A DNA stretch of 64,000 bases from Massilia sp. KIM (GTDB lineage: Bacteria; Pseudomonadota; Gammaproteobacteria; Burkholderiales; Burkholderiaceae_D). The stretch covers positions 124,001 through 188,000 of the forward strand of contig NZ_MVAD01000001.1 of NCBI RefSeq assembly GCF_002007115.1, given 5' to 3'. Shown here one piece after another: positions 44,684-54,129 of this stretch. Each line of letters begins with the position of its first letter. Position 1 is the first letter of the stretch. The notes below the pieces were generated by a model. It ran no database searches and was not told the DNA's origin. It worked only from the letters and a program-made list of their open reading frames with translations. The translations under genes and the position numbers were made by a program.

Positions 44684-45145
44684 TTACTTCTTGCTGATCT
44701 TGTTGTGCACCTCGTTCACCATCATCAGCGCCGCCGAGCCGTAGAGCTTGTGGTAGTCGGCGACCATCTCGCCCTTGACGATCACCGGGTCGGCCGCCAC
44801 CAGCTTTTTCGCTTCCTCGAGGTCCTTGGTGGTGAGCACGAAGATGCCGCGCCGGCCATCCACGCCGTCCAGCGGGCCGGCAAAGGCCAGCTTCTTCTCG
44901 GCGGCCAGCTTGTTGATGTTGGCGAAGTGCCCCTGGAACATCTTGGTGCGATCGGGCCCCTCCGGCACCCTGGTCGGGCCGGTCTTGAGAATGACCAGCA
45001 CGTACTGGCGCATACCGTTGTCGTCGCCGCCGAGCGAGGCTGCAAGCGCGGCGTCGTAGCCCGGCGGGGGCGCGGCCTCGCTTTGGGCGAGCGCCTGGCC
45101 GCAAGACGCGGCCAGCAGGCCGCACAACAGGATTCGTTTCAACAT
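44684..45145 (-). CDS. Exported YciI-like protein
   Basis: A 153-aa protein with a signal peptide (MLKRILLCGLLAASCGQALAQS, cleavage near 21) followed by a YciI/ferredoxin-like alpha-beta domain: YVLVILKTGPTRV, HFANINKLAAEKKLAFAGPLD, GIFVLTTKDLEEAKKLVAADP. YciI proteins are normally cytoplasmic and small; an exported version with a spacer (about 22-45) is less common. The His in GHFANI is the family's possible active-site residue. Function unknown. It is not clearly in an operon with ldhA (117 nt apart). Confidence 0.8.
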   Translation of the reverse strand: MLKRILLCGLLAASCGQALAQSEAAPPPGYDAALAASLGGDDNGMRQYVLVILKTGPTRVPEGPDRTKMFQGHFANINKLAAEKKLAFAGPLDGVDGRRGIFVLTTKDLEEAKKLVAADPVIVKGEMVADYHKLYGSAALMMVNEVHNKISKK

Positions 45146-45476
45146 AGGGGCTCCTCAGGACTGTTCTTGTGCCGCCTCCCGTCTTCAGCGGCAGGACGAG
45201 GAGGATCCGGCGCCGCTCCTGAAGGAGGGCGCACAGGCAGCGTAGCACGTTGACCGAATCGCAACAACGCCGGCGTTTTCGCCGCTTGCCGCTACCGGAT
45301 TTACGCATCCCGGGTAAGTCGGACCAGATATATGCATGTTTGAGGCGGAATGTGATGATCCGAGGATTTTTGTTGTCTTTTTAATGCCAGAATACGCGCC
45401 TTCGAGTACCGGCGGACGATCACATGTCGGCCGGATCAGGGTGACGCGACGTGCTGAACAAGTGGCAGGTGAACGA
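45146..45476. other. Gene-free stretch, nothing recognised
   Basis: About 330 bases between the divergent YciI gene and a small membrane protein gene. Locally AT-rich near 45335-45400. No RNA gene, terminator or strong promoter pair stands out. Confidence 0.4.
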
Positions 45477-45698
45477 ATGCGGTGGATACAAAGGATAGGG
45501 CTGTCGGCGGCGATCGCCGCTGCGGCAGTCGGCTTTCTCATCGTCGAGGGTATCTTTGCCGATGAGGACGCGATGGCGCTGTTTGCCGTCATCGCCAGCC
45601 TCATGCTGCTGATGCGGCCCGAGCGCTTCTTCCACCCCAAGCCCAACGCCGAACCGGGCGTCCAGCCGGTGCGGGCGAGCCACACCCGCAAGCGCTGA
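45477..45698 (+). CDS. Small membrane protein, 73 aa
   Basis: I do not recognise a family. The product has two hydrophobic helices, IGLSAAIAAAAVGFLIVEGIF and AMALFAVIASLMLLM, followed by a basic hydrophilic tail with FHPKPN. ATG 45477 has AGGTGA about 6 nt upstream; the frame is open for 47 more codons without a convincing start. It is followed after 80 nt by the NadR-like kinase gene on the same strand. Reality is plausible, not proven. Confidence 0.5.
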   Translation: MRWIQRIGLSAAIAAAAVGFLIVEGIFADEDAMALFAVIASLMLLMRPERFFHPKPNAEPGVQPVRASHTRKR

Positions 45699-45778
45699 CT
45701 CCGCTCTCGCCGCCATGCCGGCTTGAGCTCGTGGCCGCTTCCGGCTAGGATGGCGGCCCCGGATGGAGGAGAGCAGGC

Positions 45779-46324
45779 ATGCAGCGGAAGGTCAGGATGG
45801 TGGTGTTCGTGGGCGCGGAGTCGACCGGCAAGTCGACCCTGGCGCAGCATCTGGCGCGCACGCTCGGCGCCGGCTTCGTGCCCGAAATCGGCCGCTTCAT
45901 CTGGGAAGAAAAGCAGGGCAGGCTGGACGCGGACGACTACGTCGAGATCGCCGAGCGCCACCGCGAGGCCGAGGACGCGGCGCTGGCCGCCTGCGCCGGC
46001 CCCTACGTGTTCGTCGACACCAATGCGCTCACGACCCTGCTGCTGGGCCGCTGCTTCGGCCAGGTGCCGGATCCGGTGCCGCCGGCGCTGCTGGGCTATG
46101 CGGACGAATGCCGCACCCGCTACCTCCACCATTTCGTGTGCGCCGACGACATTCCGTATGAGGAAGAGCCGGGCGTGCGCGAGAACGCCGCCTGGCGCAC
46201 CCGCATCCAGCAACTGGTGCTGAAGGACCTCGACACGCGCCGCATCCCCTACACCGTGCTGACCGGGGACGTCGAAGCCCGCGCTGCGCGCGTGCAGCGG
46301 GTGCTGGCCGGGCTCGAGGCCTGA
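45779..46324 (+). CDS. NadR-like P-loop kinase (AAA/ATPase domain)
   Basis: A 181-aa single-domain P-loop protein. Walker A GAESTGKST is at 12-20, PEIGRFIWEEKQGRLD (about 35-50) and FVDTNALTTLLL (about 78-90, Walker B-like DT) are typical of the ribosylnicotinamide-kinase domain of NadR. The NMN adenylyltransferase half of NadR is absent, so it may be a stand-alone nicotinamide riboside kinase or a related nucleoside kinase. A strong GGAGGAGAG ribosome site precedes ATG 45779. It ends 3 nt before the convergent ChaC gene. Confidence 0.8.
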   Translation: MQRKVRMVVFVGAESTGKSTLAQHLARTLGAGFVPEIGRFIWEEKQGRLDADDYVEIAERHREAEDAALAACAGPYVFVDTNALTTLLLGRCFGQVPDPVPPALLGYADECRTRYLHHFVCADDIPYEEEPGVRENAAWRTRIQQLVLKDLDTRRIPYTVLTGDVEARAARVQRVLAGLEA

Positions 46325-46327
46325 GCC

Positions 46328-46909
46328 TCAGGCATCGGGCTGCCTGACGCCGAGCGCGGCCAGGTGCCGCTCGATCTCGAACACGTGCTCGTCCGGCTTG
46401 CCCATTTCGCGCAGGGCCTGGGCCAGCGCCAGCAGGTATTCGCTGTTCGGGCCGCTCGGCCCGCGCGCCGAGGCGATCTGGCGCGCGATGTCGCGTTCCG
46501 AGGCCGGCCCCAGGTAGGCCGCGTTCTCGTGGGTGGCGATGTAGACGATGCCCTCGGCACTGCCGCCATCCTCGAAGTGCATCTCGGTCGCCAGGCGCAG
46601 GTAGCCGTTCTTTTCGCGGTGGTCGAGGTGGGCGAATTCCTCGGGCGTGACCAGGTAGGCCATGCCGTGGCAGATGGCGCCTGCCTCCGGCGCCAGGGTC
46701 ACGACCCGGCCCGGATGGGTTTCGGTGCCGCGGTGGTCGTGCGAGCCCTGCCAGAAGCGCCGGGACCAGCCCCCGATGCTGGCCGGGCGCCGGTCGAGGA
46801 AGGGGAAGTCGGCCTTGAAGATCAGCGAGCCATAACCGAACAGCCACACGCTGTCGTGGCTGTCGAACTTGTCCATGCGCTGATTGATCGCGATGGTGTT
46901 GAGGGACAT
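46328..46909 (-). CDS. Gamma-glutamylcyclotransferase, ChaC family
   Basis: A 193-aa ChaC-type enzyme that cleaves glutathione to 5-oxoproline and Cys-Gly. The substrate loop FGYGSLIF (about 24-31), GWSRRFWQGSHDHRGT and the catalytic Glu in DHREKNGYLR (about residue 98) are present, as is the C-terminal YLLALAQALREMGKPDEHV helix. Cytoplasmic. It converges on the NadR-like gene with a 3-nt gap, leaving no room for a normal terminator for either. Confidence 0.92.
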   Translation of the reverse strand: MSLNTIAINQRMDKFDSHDSVWLFGYGSLIFKADFPFLDRRPASIGGWSRRFWQGSHDHRGTETHPGRVVTLAPEAGAICHGMAYLVTPEEFAHLDHREKNGYLRLATEMHFEDGGSAEGIVYIATHENAAYLGPASERDIARQIASARGPSGPNSEYLLALAQALREMGKPDEHVFEIERHLAALGVRQPDA

Positions 46910-46970
46910 GCGGATTCCTGCTGCTGGGGAGACGCCGCATTGTAGCGCGGCGCGCCGCCCGGTACAGCGC

Positions 46971-47870
46971 TCAGGCGCGCGGGCGGGCGACGTACTCGGC
47001 CAGGAAGGCGATGAAGCTCTCGGCCGCCGGCGACAGCGAGCGCCCCGGGCGCGTGTAGATGAAGAAGCGGCGCGTCAGCTCCGGCTCGCCGAGCGGGCGC
47101 ATGACCAGTCCGTACAGCCTGGCCAGCGGCTCGGCATAGGGCAGGCAGACCGTCACCCCGAGGCCGGCGGCGACCATCGCCAGCGCGGTGGTCATGAAGG
47201 TCACCTCGTTGGCGGGCTTGACCGGGGTCTCGCGCAGCGAGGCGTGCATGTCGTCCAGCAGGCGCTCGGTGAACTGGCCCTGCAGCGAGATGAAGGGGTG
47301 GCGCCCCAGATCCTGCCAGGTCACGCGCGCCTGCCGCTCCAGCGCGTGGCCCTTGGGGAAGACCAGCGCGAAGGGCAGCTCGAACAGCGGCTGGGCATGC
47401 AGCGGCGGGGCGGGTTCGCGCTCCGGGCCGACCCCCACGTCCGCCTCGCCCGAGAGCACGCGCGCGATCACGCCTTCGACCGCGGTGTCGGCCAGGCGCA
47501 CCTCGATGTCGGGATGGCGCGCGCGGTAGGCCGCGATCGCTTCGGGCATCACGGTGCAGGACAGCAGCTGTGGCGCGGCGATGCGCACCACGCCCTTTTT
47601 CAGGCGGGTGTGATCGGCCACGTTAGCCAGCGCACCGTCGAGGTCATCGATCATCTGGCTAAATAAGGGATAGAGTTCGCGCCCGATGTCGGTCAGGCCG
47701 ATCCGGCGGGTACTGCGGTCGAGGACCCGCGCACCCAGGGTTTGCTCCAATTCCTTGATCAAACCGGACAAAGCGGATTGAGTTATGTGCAACTGCTCTG
47801 CTGCAAGAGTAAAGTGACCAGTCTTGGCGACCGCCACGAAAGCACGCATCTGGCGCAGAGTGGGATTCAT
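46971..47870 (-). CDS. LysR-family transcriptional regulator
   Basis: A 299-aa LTTR (CynR/CbbR-like). The HTH is in MRAFVAVAKTGHFTLAAEQLHITQSALSGLIKELEQTLG; the effector domain includes RIAAPQLLSCTVMPEAIAAYRARHPDIEV. ATG 47870 is chosen because an upstream extension has no HTH-like residues. It is divergent from the fumarylacetoacetase-family gene (95-nt gap) that contains an ATAC-N5-GTAT dyad at 47898-47910, so it likely controls the two-gene aromatic-degradation unit. Effector unknown. Confidence 0.92.
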   Translation of the reverse strand: MNPTLRQMRAFVAVAKTGHFTLAAEQLHITQSALSGLIKELEQTLGARVLDRSTRRIGLTDIGRELYPLFSQMIDDLDGALANVADHTRLKKGVVRIAAPQLLSCTVMPEAIAAYRARHPDIEVRLADTAVEGVIARVLSGEADVGVGPEREPAPPLHAQPLFELPFALVFPKGHALERQARVTWQDLGRHPFISLQGQFTERLLDDMHASLRETPVKPANEVTFMTTALAMVAAGLGVTVCLPYAEPLARLYGLVMRPLGEPELTRRFFIYTRPGRSLSPAAESFIAFLAEYVARPRA

Positions 47871-47965
47871 AAGATAATCCGATAAATCGAGCGGAAAATA
47901 CTGGTTGTATGATAGTACGTTTTGTTTTGTAATGGCGAGGAACAAGATTTAGTGAAGGAAATATC

Positions 47966-48991
47966 ATGAAACTCGCCAGCCTCAAGACCGGCGGCCGCGA
48001 TGGCACCCTGGTGGTCGTGAGCCGCGACCTCGTGACCTGCCAGGCCGTCCCCGAGATCGCCCGCACCCTGCAGGCCGCCCTGGACGACTGGGACCGGGTC
48101 GCGCCGCGCCTGCAGGCCGTATATGAGCAGCTCAATGCGGGCAGCGCCGGCAAGGCCGAGTCCTTCCTCGAAGAAGAGTGCCATTCGCCGCTGCCGCGCG
48201 CCTACCAGTGGGCGGACGGCTCGGCCTACATCAACCACGTGGAGCTGGTGCGCAAGGCGCGCAACGCCGAGGTGCCGGCCTCGTTCTACACCGATCCGCT
48301 GATGTACCAGGGCGGCTCCGACTCCTTCGTCGGCCCGAACGACCCGATCATGGTCCAGTCCGAGGACTGGGGCGTGGACCTGGAAGCCGAGGTGGCGGTG
48401 GTCACCGGCGACCTGCCCATGGGCGCCACGGTCGAGCAGGCCGCGGCCGCCATCCGCCTGGTCATGCTGGTCAACGACGTCTCGCTGCGCAACCTGATCC
48501 CGAACGAGCTGGCCAAGGGCTTCGGCTTCTTCCAGTCCAAGCCGGCCAGCGCCTTCTCGCCGGTGGCGGTGACCCCGGACGAGCTGGGCGACGCCTGGCG
48601 CGACAGCAAGCTGTGCCTGCCGCTGCTGGTGACCCTCAACGACACGCCTTTCGGCCGCCCCAACGCGGGCGAGGACATGACCTTCAGCTTCGCCCAACTG
48701 GTCGCCCACGCCGCCAAGACCCGCGAGCTGGGCGCGGGCAGCATCATCGGCTCGGGCACGGTGTCGAACAAGCAGGGCAACCTGCACGGCTCGAGCATCG
48801 AGAACGGCGGGGTCGGCTACTGCTGCCTGGCCGAGGTCCGCATGTACGAAACCATCGAGCAGGGCGCGCCCCGGACGCCCTTCCTGCGCTACGGCGACAC
48901 CGTGCGCATCGAAATGTTGGATACCAGCGGCGCCAGCATCTTCGGCGCCATCGACCAAGAAGTAGCGCCTTATCACTGGAGGCATCGATGA
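47966..48991 (+). CDS. Fumarylacetoacetate hydrolase family protein
   Basis: A 341-aa FAH-fold enzyme that cleaves a C-C bond of a beta-diketo acid; in tyrosine/homogentisate breakdown this is fumarylacetoacetate. The metal site acidic residues are in SEDWGVDLEAEVAVVTGD and the loop VMLVNDVSLRNL. GFGFFQSKPASAFSPVA, and LGAGSIIGSGTVSNK complete the family pattern. It overlaps the maleylacetoacetate isomerase start by 4 nt (ATGA). Homogentisate dioxygenase is not in the window. The coupling to MaiA supports the aromatic pathway. Confidence 0.9.
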   Translation: MKLASLKTGGRDGTLVVVSRDLVTCQAVPEIARTLQAALDDWDRVAPRLQAVYEQLNAGSAGKAESFLEEECHSPLPRAYQWADGSAYINHVELVRKARNAEVPASFYTDPLMYQGGSDSFVGPNDPIMVQSEDWGVDLEAEVAVVTGDLPMGATVEQAAAAIRLVMLVNDVSLRNLIPNELAKGFGFFQSKPASAFSPVAVTPDELGDAWRDSKLCLPLLVTLNDTPFGRPNAGEDMTFSFAQLVAHAAKTRELGAGSIIGSGTVSNKQGNLHGSSIENGGVGYCCLAEVRMYETIEQGAPRTPFLRYGDTVRIEMLDTSGASIFGAIDQEVAPYHWRHR

Positions 48992-49632
48992 AGCTCTATA
49001 CCTACTTCCGCAGCTCGGCCGCGTACCGGGTGCGGATCGCGCTGAACCTGAAGGACTTGCCCTACGAGGCGGTGCCGGTGCACCTGCTGCGCGGCGGCGG
49101 CGAGCATCACCAGGACGAGTACCGCAAGATCAACCCGAGCGGCCTGGTGCCGGCCTTCCAGGACGACTGGATCACCCTGACCCAGTCGATGGCGATCATC
49201 GAATACCTCGAGGAGAGCTACCCCGAGGTGCCGCTGCTGCCGCAGGATGCGCCGGGGCGCGCGCGGGTGCGCGAGCTGGCGCAGATCATCGGCTGCGACA
49301 TCCACCCGATCAACAACCTGCGCGTGACCAGCTACCTGGTCAACCAGCTCGGGCTGCCGGAGCAGGCCAAGCGCGACTGGTACCGCCACTGGGTCATCGA
49401 GGGCCTTCGTTCGCTCGAGGCGCACCTGGCGCGCGATCCGGGCGCGGGGCCGTTCTGCCACGGCGACCGTCCGACCATCGCCGACTGCTACCTGGTGCCG
49501 CAGGTGTTCAACGCCCAGCGCTTCGACATCGATATCTCGGCCTATCCGAACATCGCGCGCATCAACGCGCTGTGCGTGGAGCTGCCGGCCTTCAAGGCGG
49601 CCCATCCCTCGCAGCAGCCGGACGCGGACTGA
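48988..49632 (+). CDS. maiA: Maleylacetoacetate isomerase
   Basis: A 214-aa GST-fold isomerase (zeta class) that uses glutathione to convert maleylacetoacetate to fumarylacetoacetate. The signature YFRSSAAYRVRIALNLK (about 6-22) holds the catalytic SSA motif; NPSGLVPAF and LTQSMAIIEYLEESYP form the glutathione site, and CHGDRPTIADCYLVPQVF the helical domain. It is coupled to the preceding hydrolase gene by an ATGA overlap. The pair makes the last two steps of homogentisate degradation. Confidence 0.94.
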   Translation: MKLYTYFRSSAAYRVRIALNLKDLPYEAVPVHLLRGGGEHHQDEYRKINPSGLVPAFQDDWITLTQSMAIIEYLEESYPEVPLLPQDAPGRARVRELAQIIGCDIHPINNLRVTSYLVNQLGLPEQAKRDWYRHWVIEGLRSLEAHLARDPGAGPFCHGDRPTIADCYLVPQVFNAQRFDIDISAYPNIARINALCVELPAFKAAHPSQQPDAD

Positions 49633-49713
49633 GAAGGGCGCGCGCCCTTGCTGTTCAGGACGTCATGGACTGCCGATCCTGGGGCTGGGAGTGCGCAGCG
49701 AGCGCGAGCCGAT

Positions 49714-50157
49714 ATGGTGTCTGAGATCGACAGGGCGCTGCTGAGCGGCGCGATCGGTGGCGCCATCGCAAACGTATTGTGCGTTTACCTGCGACGCTGG
49801 TTGAAAGACGCCTGCGATAAAAAAGATGCGGCCATGCTTCTGCACCACTATCGCGTGGCGATCTGGTCCGCGAACGTGCTTCTGTTTTGTGGCGGCCTGG
49901 CCGGAATCGCCGTGTACCAATTGGGATGGTTCGCCAGGGATGACTGGCGCGGCTTCGCCGTCTGCGTTGGCGCTGGCGGGTGCGCGGCGATGATCGCCTT
50001 GCTCCTTCTGTCTCTGGGCTTGCGGGGGACGCCGAAGGAAGCCCTTGTGGCCTACACCATCGCGCAACGCACGCCAGCCGTGCTCTTGTACGCCATCTTC
50101 GTTGCGCTGACAATGGCGTTCGTCGGCGCGGCGACCAGCCTGCTTACGGGCGTGTAA
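49714..50157 (+). CDS. Hypothetical membrane protein, 147 aa
   Basis: I do not recognise this protein. It has about four hydrophobic helices (ALLSGAIGGAIANVLCVYL, VAIWSANVLLFCGGLAGIAVY, GFAVCVGAGGCAAMIALLLLSLG, AVLLYAIFVALTMAFVGAATSLL). The helices contain several Cys and Gly. ATG 49714 has no strong ribosome site, and the frame stays open for 22 codons upstream, so the start is uncertain. Codon use is less GC-biased than in neighbours, which may indicate transfer or a weakly expressed gene. It converges on the CBS gene. Confidence 0.55.
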   Translation: MVSEIDRALLSGAIGGAIANVLCVYLRRWLKDACDKKDAAMLLHHYRVAIWSANVLLFCGGLAGIAVYQLGWFARDDWRGFAVCVGAGGCAAMIALLLLSLGLRGTPKEALVAYTIAQRTPAVLLYAIFVALTMAFVGAATSLLTGV

Positions 50158-50186
50158 CGAACGCTTGGCGCCGCGCGGCCTTGCCC

Positions 50187-50633
50187 TTAGTGTCGCGACT
50201 CCGGCCGGTCCGGCTCGGACGGCGTGGAGATTTCGTCGAGGGCGCGGTCGACCTGGGCCGAGTGCTTGGTCGCCATGTCGCCGAGCGAGACGATGCCGAT
50301 CAGCTGGTGCGATTCCTCGTCCAGCACCGGAACGCGGCGGATCTGGACGTCGCCCATCTGGCCCAGCACCTCATCGACGGTCTGGGTGCTGAAGCAGGTG
50401 CGCACGTCGATGCTCATCACGTCCGCCACGCAGGTGGCGTCCGGCGCCTGGCCGGCTGCGGTCGAGCGCACCGTGATGTCGCGGTCGGTGATCATGCCGA
50501 CCAGCTTGTCGCCGTCGCAGACCGGAATCGCGCCCACGTTCAGCTCATCCATCAACTGCGCCGCCCGGCGCACGCTCTCCTGCGGTGAAATCGTCTGCAC
50601 GTCCGGTGTCATGATGTCCTGGATGGTTTGCAT
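50187..50633 (-). CDS. CBS-domain protein
   Basis: A 148-aa protein made of two CBS motifs in tandem (about residues 6-60 and 72-126), each with the usual hydrophobic pattern and a final D-T/D-D switch (ITDRDITVRS; GIVSLGDMATK). Pairs of CBS domains bind adenosine nucleotides such as AMP, ATP or NAD and act as energy sensors; stand-alone ones often regulate other proteins. An AGGAGG ribosome site precedes ATG 50633. It is a single gene with no partner nearby. Confidence 0.88.
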   Translation of the reverse strand: MQTIQDIMTPDVQTISPQESVRRAAQLMDELNVGAIPVCDGDKLVGMITDRDITVRSTAAGQAPDATCVADVMSIDVRTCFSTQTVDEVLGQMGDVQIRRVPVLDEESHQLIGIVSLGDMATKHSAQVDRALDEISTPSEPDRPESRH

Positions 50634-50769
50634 GCTTGCCTCCTGTTCGTTGGTCGAAGCCCCGGTGGGGGACGAGGGGATCATGCGCCGAAAGCTCAAA
50701 GGCGGACGCTAGATTGAAAGGTGGAATGCTCTCTCTAGGGGGCATGGATGAGGTAGTGGTGTGTACGAA

Positions 50770-50886
50770 AACTTGGGTTCCGGCCTTCGCCGGAACGACG
50801 CTGTTAGGGGACTGGGGACGGTCTGCAGGGTCAGCTTCGGACACGTACGTAAGCACGTCGTTCCGGCGCAGGCCGGAACCCAAGTT
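50770..50886. repeat. REP-like 31-bp inverted pair (locus 2)
   Basis: Units at 50770-50800 and 50856-50886 are inverted copies with one mismatch, 55 bp apart. They keep the 31-bp length and AACTTGG/CCAAGTT ends of locus 1, but both sides of the stem have changed (CCCGG/CCGGG to TTCCGG/CCGGAA), so pairing is maintained. The region 50634-50970 holds no gene apart from these. Confidence 0.85.
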
Positions 50887-50970
50887 TGCCCGCAGAACGC
50901 AGGCGCCCGCTCTCGCCCGAAACAGCGCATACGCTACAATCCCGCCACGCCAAAACGCCGAACCCGCACC

Positions 50971-51741
50971 ATGACCACCATCCCCACTCAACTGCTCCCC
51001 GCCCTCGACCGCGCCGACCCCTCCTGGCGCCCGATCCTGGAACAGGGCCTGCACGCGATGGCCGCCGCCAACCCCGGCTACCTGCCGGCCCTGGCGGTGG
51101 ACGACTACCTGCCCACCGAAGACCGCCTGTTCGCCGCCTTCGCCCAGCCGCTGGAACAGGTCCGCTACGTGCTGGTCGGCGAAGGCCCTTATCCGCGCGC
51201 CGCCAGCGCCACCGGCGTCTGCTTCATGGATGGCGCCGTGGGCGAGCTGTGGTCCGAGGCCGGCCTGTCCAAGCCGGTCAACCGCGCCACCTCGCTGCGC
51301 AACTTCATGAAGATGCTGCTGGTCGCCTCCGGCCAGCTCCAGCCGGACGATACCGGCGGCGCAGCCCTGGCCCCGGTCGCCCAGGCCGCGCGCCAGGCGG
51401 GCGGCGGCGCCATCCAGACCCTGGCCGAGCTGCAGGACAATCTGCACCACCACGGCTTCCTGCTCCTGAACGCATCGCTGGTGTTCCGCAGCCACGTGGC
51501 CCCGGCCATCGACGCCCGCGCCTGGCTGCCTTTCCTGCAAACCGTGCTGGCAGCCCTTGGCAAGCAGCCGCAACGCCCCACATTGGTCCTGTGGGGCAAG
51601 ATCGCCGAGCAATTGCGAAAGCTGCCGGAAACGGCCGGGCTGCCGCAGATCGTCGCCGAACACCCCTATAACCTGTCCTTCATCGGACACAAGGGCATGC
51701 AGGAATTCTTTGGCCCCATGCAGTTGCTGCGGGCACGCTGA
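50971..51741 (+). CDS. Uracil-DNA glycosylase-like protein with altered active site
   Basis: A 256-aa member of the UDG superfamily, closest to family 1 (Ung). The water-activating motif, normally GQDPYH, reads GEGPYP at 70-75, so the catalytic Asp is Gly and the His is Pro. The C-terminal His motif, normally HPSPLS, reads HPYNLS at 231-236, keeping the His. Fold-type residues around them are otherwise conserved (LVGEGPYPRAASATGVCF, GFLLLNASLVFR, WLPFLQTVL). It may bind but not cut uracil, or use another residue. It lies upstream of iscR, on the same strand, without clear coupling. Confidence 0.8.
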   Translation: MTTIPTQLLPALDRADPSWRPILEQGLHAMAAANPGYLPALAVDDYLPTEDRLFAAFAQPLEQVRYVLVGEGPYPRAASATGVCFMDGAVGELWSEAGLSKPVNRATSLRNFMKMLLVASGQLQPDDTGGAALAPVAQAARQAGGGAIQTLAELQDNLHHHGFLLLNASLVFRSHVAPAIDARAWLPFLQTVLAALGKQPQRPTLVLWGKIAEQLRKLPETAGLPQIVAEHPYNLSFIGHKGMQEFFGPMQLLRAR

Positions 51742-51815
51742 TCAATCAGAGGGAAGACGGGGAAGGGCGCCGGGCCGTTTTGGGGGGCGCCAAGACAAGA
51801 CGCCGGCGTTTTGCT

Positions 51816-51840
51816 ATACTTGACTAAATCGTTCAACTAA
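51816..51840 (+). promoter_or_regulatory. IscR type 1 site over the isc promoter
   Basis: A 25-bp site begins ATACTTGACTAAAT and matches the Escherichia coli type 1 IscR consensus at 22 of 25 positions. It overlaps a -10 (TATACT, 51815-51820), with a weak -35 AAGACA (51792-51797, 17-bp spacer). This gives iron-sulfur feedback repression of iscR and the operon. Confidence 0.8.
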
Positions 51841-51930
51841 TCGGGTTTTTAGCAGTCTGCAACGAGGAGATGTTGCGGCAGCCGATGTGATTTGAACAAG
51901 GGAAATATTTTAACACTAACCGGGGTTGAG

Positions 51931-52407
51931 ATGCGTCTGACCACCAAAGGCCGTTTTGCTGTTACCGCGATGATCGATCTTGCCATGCGTCAAGGCAATG
52001 GTCCGGTCACGCTGTCGGGCATCAGCCAGCGCCAGGCCATTTCGCTGTCCTACCTGGAGCAGCTGTTCGGCAAGCTGCGCCGCCACGAGATCGTCGAATC
52101 GATCCGCGGCCCGGGCGGCGGCTACAGCCTGGCCCGCCCGGCGGAGAAGGTGACTGTCGCCGACATCATCATCGCCGTCGACGAGCCGCTCGACGCCACC
52201 CAGTGCGGCGGCAAGGAAAACTGTCACGGCGCCGACGCCGCCAGTGGCACACGATGTATGACCCACGAGCTGTGGACCACGCTGAATGCGAAAATGGTCG
52301 ACTATCTCGATTCGGTCTCGCTGCAAGACCTGGTCGACCAGCAGAAGCAGAAGGAACAGAACGTCGTGGTGGTGCACCGCAGCCACGCCGCCGTCGGACA
52401 AAATTGA
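51931..52407 (+). CDS. iscR: Iron-sulfur cluster regulator IscR
   Basis: A 158-aa Rrf2-family regulator. The winged helix covers about residues 1-70 (MRLTTKGRFAVTAMIDLA, SLSYLEQLFGKLRR, GPGGGYSLAR). Cluster ligands are C92, C98, C109 and H112. Against Escherichia coli (C92, C98, C104, H107), a five-residue insertion lies between the second and third Cys. The [2Fe-2S] form represses the isc promoter through the type 1 site 90 nt upstream. It is the first gene of the operon. Confidence 0.96.
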   Translation: MRLTTKGRFAVTAMIDLAMRQGNGPVTLSGISQRQAISLSYLEQLFGKLRRHEIVESIRGPGGGYSLARPAEKVTVADIIIAVDEPLDATQCGGKENCHGADAASGTRCMTHELWTTLNAKMVDYLDSVSLQDLVDQQKQKEQNVVVVHRSHAAVGQN

Positions 52408-52426
52408 AGCATATTGGAGCTAACTG

Positions 52427-53683
<1,257 letters not shown>

Positions 53684-53707
53684 ACAACGCATTGAAGGAG
53701 CAATACC

Positions 53708-54100
53708 ATGGCTTACTCGGACAAAGTCCTCGACCATTATGAAAACCCGCGCAACGTCGGCGCCTTCGACAAGGGCGACGACGCGGTCGGCACCGGCATG
53801 GTGGGCGCACCCGCCTGCGGCGACGTGATGAAGCTGCAGATCAAGGTCAACGATCAGGGCCTGATCGAAGACGCGAAGTTCAAGACCTACGGCTGCGGCT
53901 CGGCGATCGCTTCGAGCTCGCTCGTGACCGAATGGGTCAAGGGCAAGTCGCTCGACGAAGCGCTGGCCATCAAGAACACCCAGATCGCCGAAGAACTGGC
54001 TCTGCCGCCGGTCAAGATCCACTGCTCGATCCTGGCAGAAGACGCGATCAAGGCCGCCGTCGCCGACTACAAGGCCAAGCACGCCGACAAAGTCGCGTAA
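53708..54100 (+). CDS. iscU: Iron-sulfur scaffold IscU
   Basis: A 130-aa scaffold on which [2Fe-2S] and [4Fe-4S] clusters are built. The three cluster Cys residues are C37 in [13 protein letters not shown] (with D39), C63 in [12 protein letters not shown] and C106 in [14 protein letters not shown], the last following the LPPVK motif bound by HscA. AAGGAG lies upstream. It follows iscS by 24 nt. Confidence 0.98.
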   Translation: MAYSDKVLDHYENPRNVGAFDKGDDAVGTGMVGAPACGDVMKLQIKVNDQGLIEDAKFKTYGCGSAIASSSLVTEWVKGKSLDEALAIKNTQIAEELALPPVKIHCSILAEDAIKAAVADYKAKHADKVA

Positions 54101-54129
54101 CCACCGTCGCTAAGCAGCTGGAGAAACAC

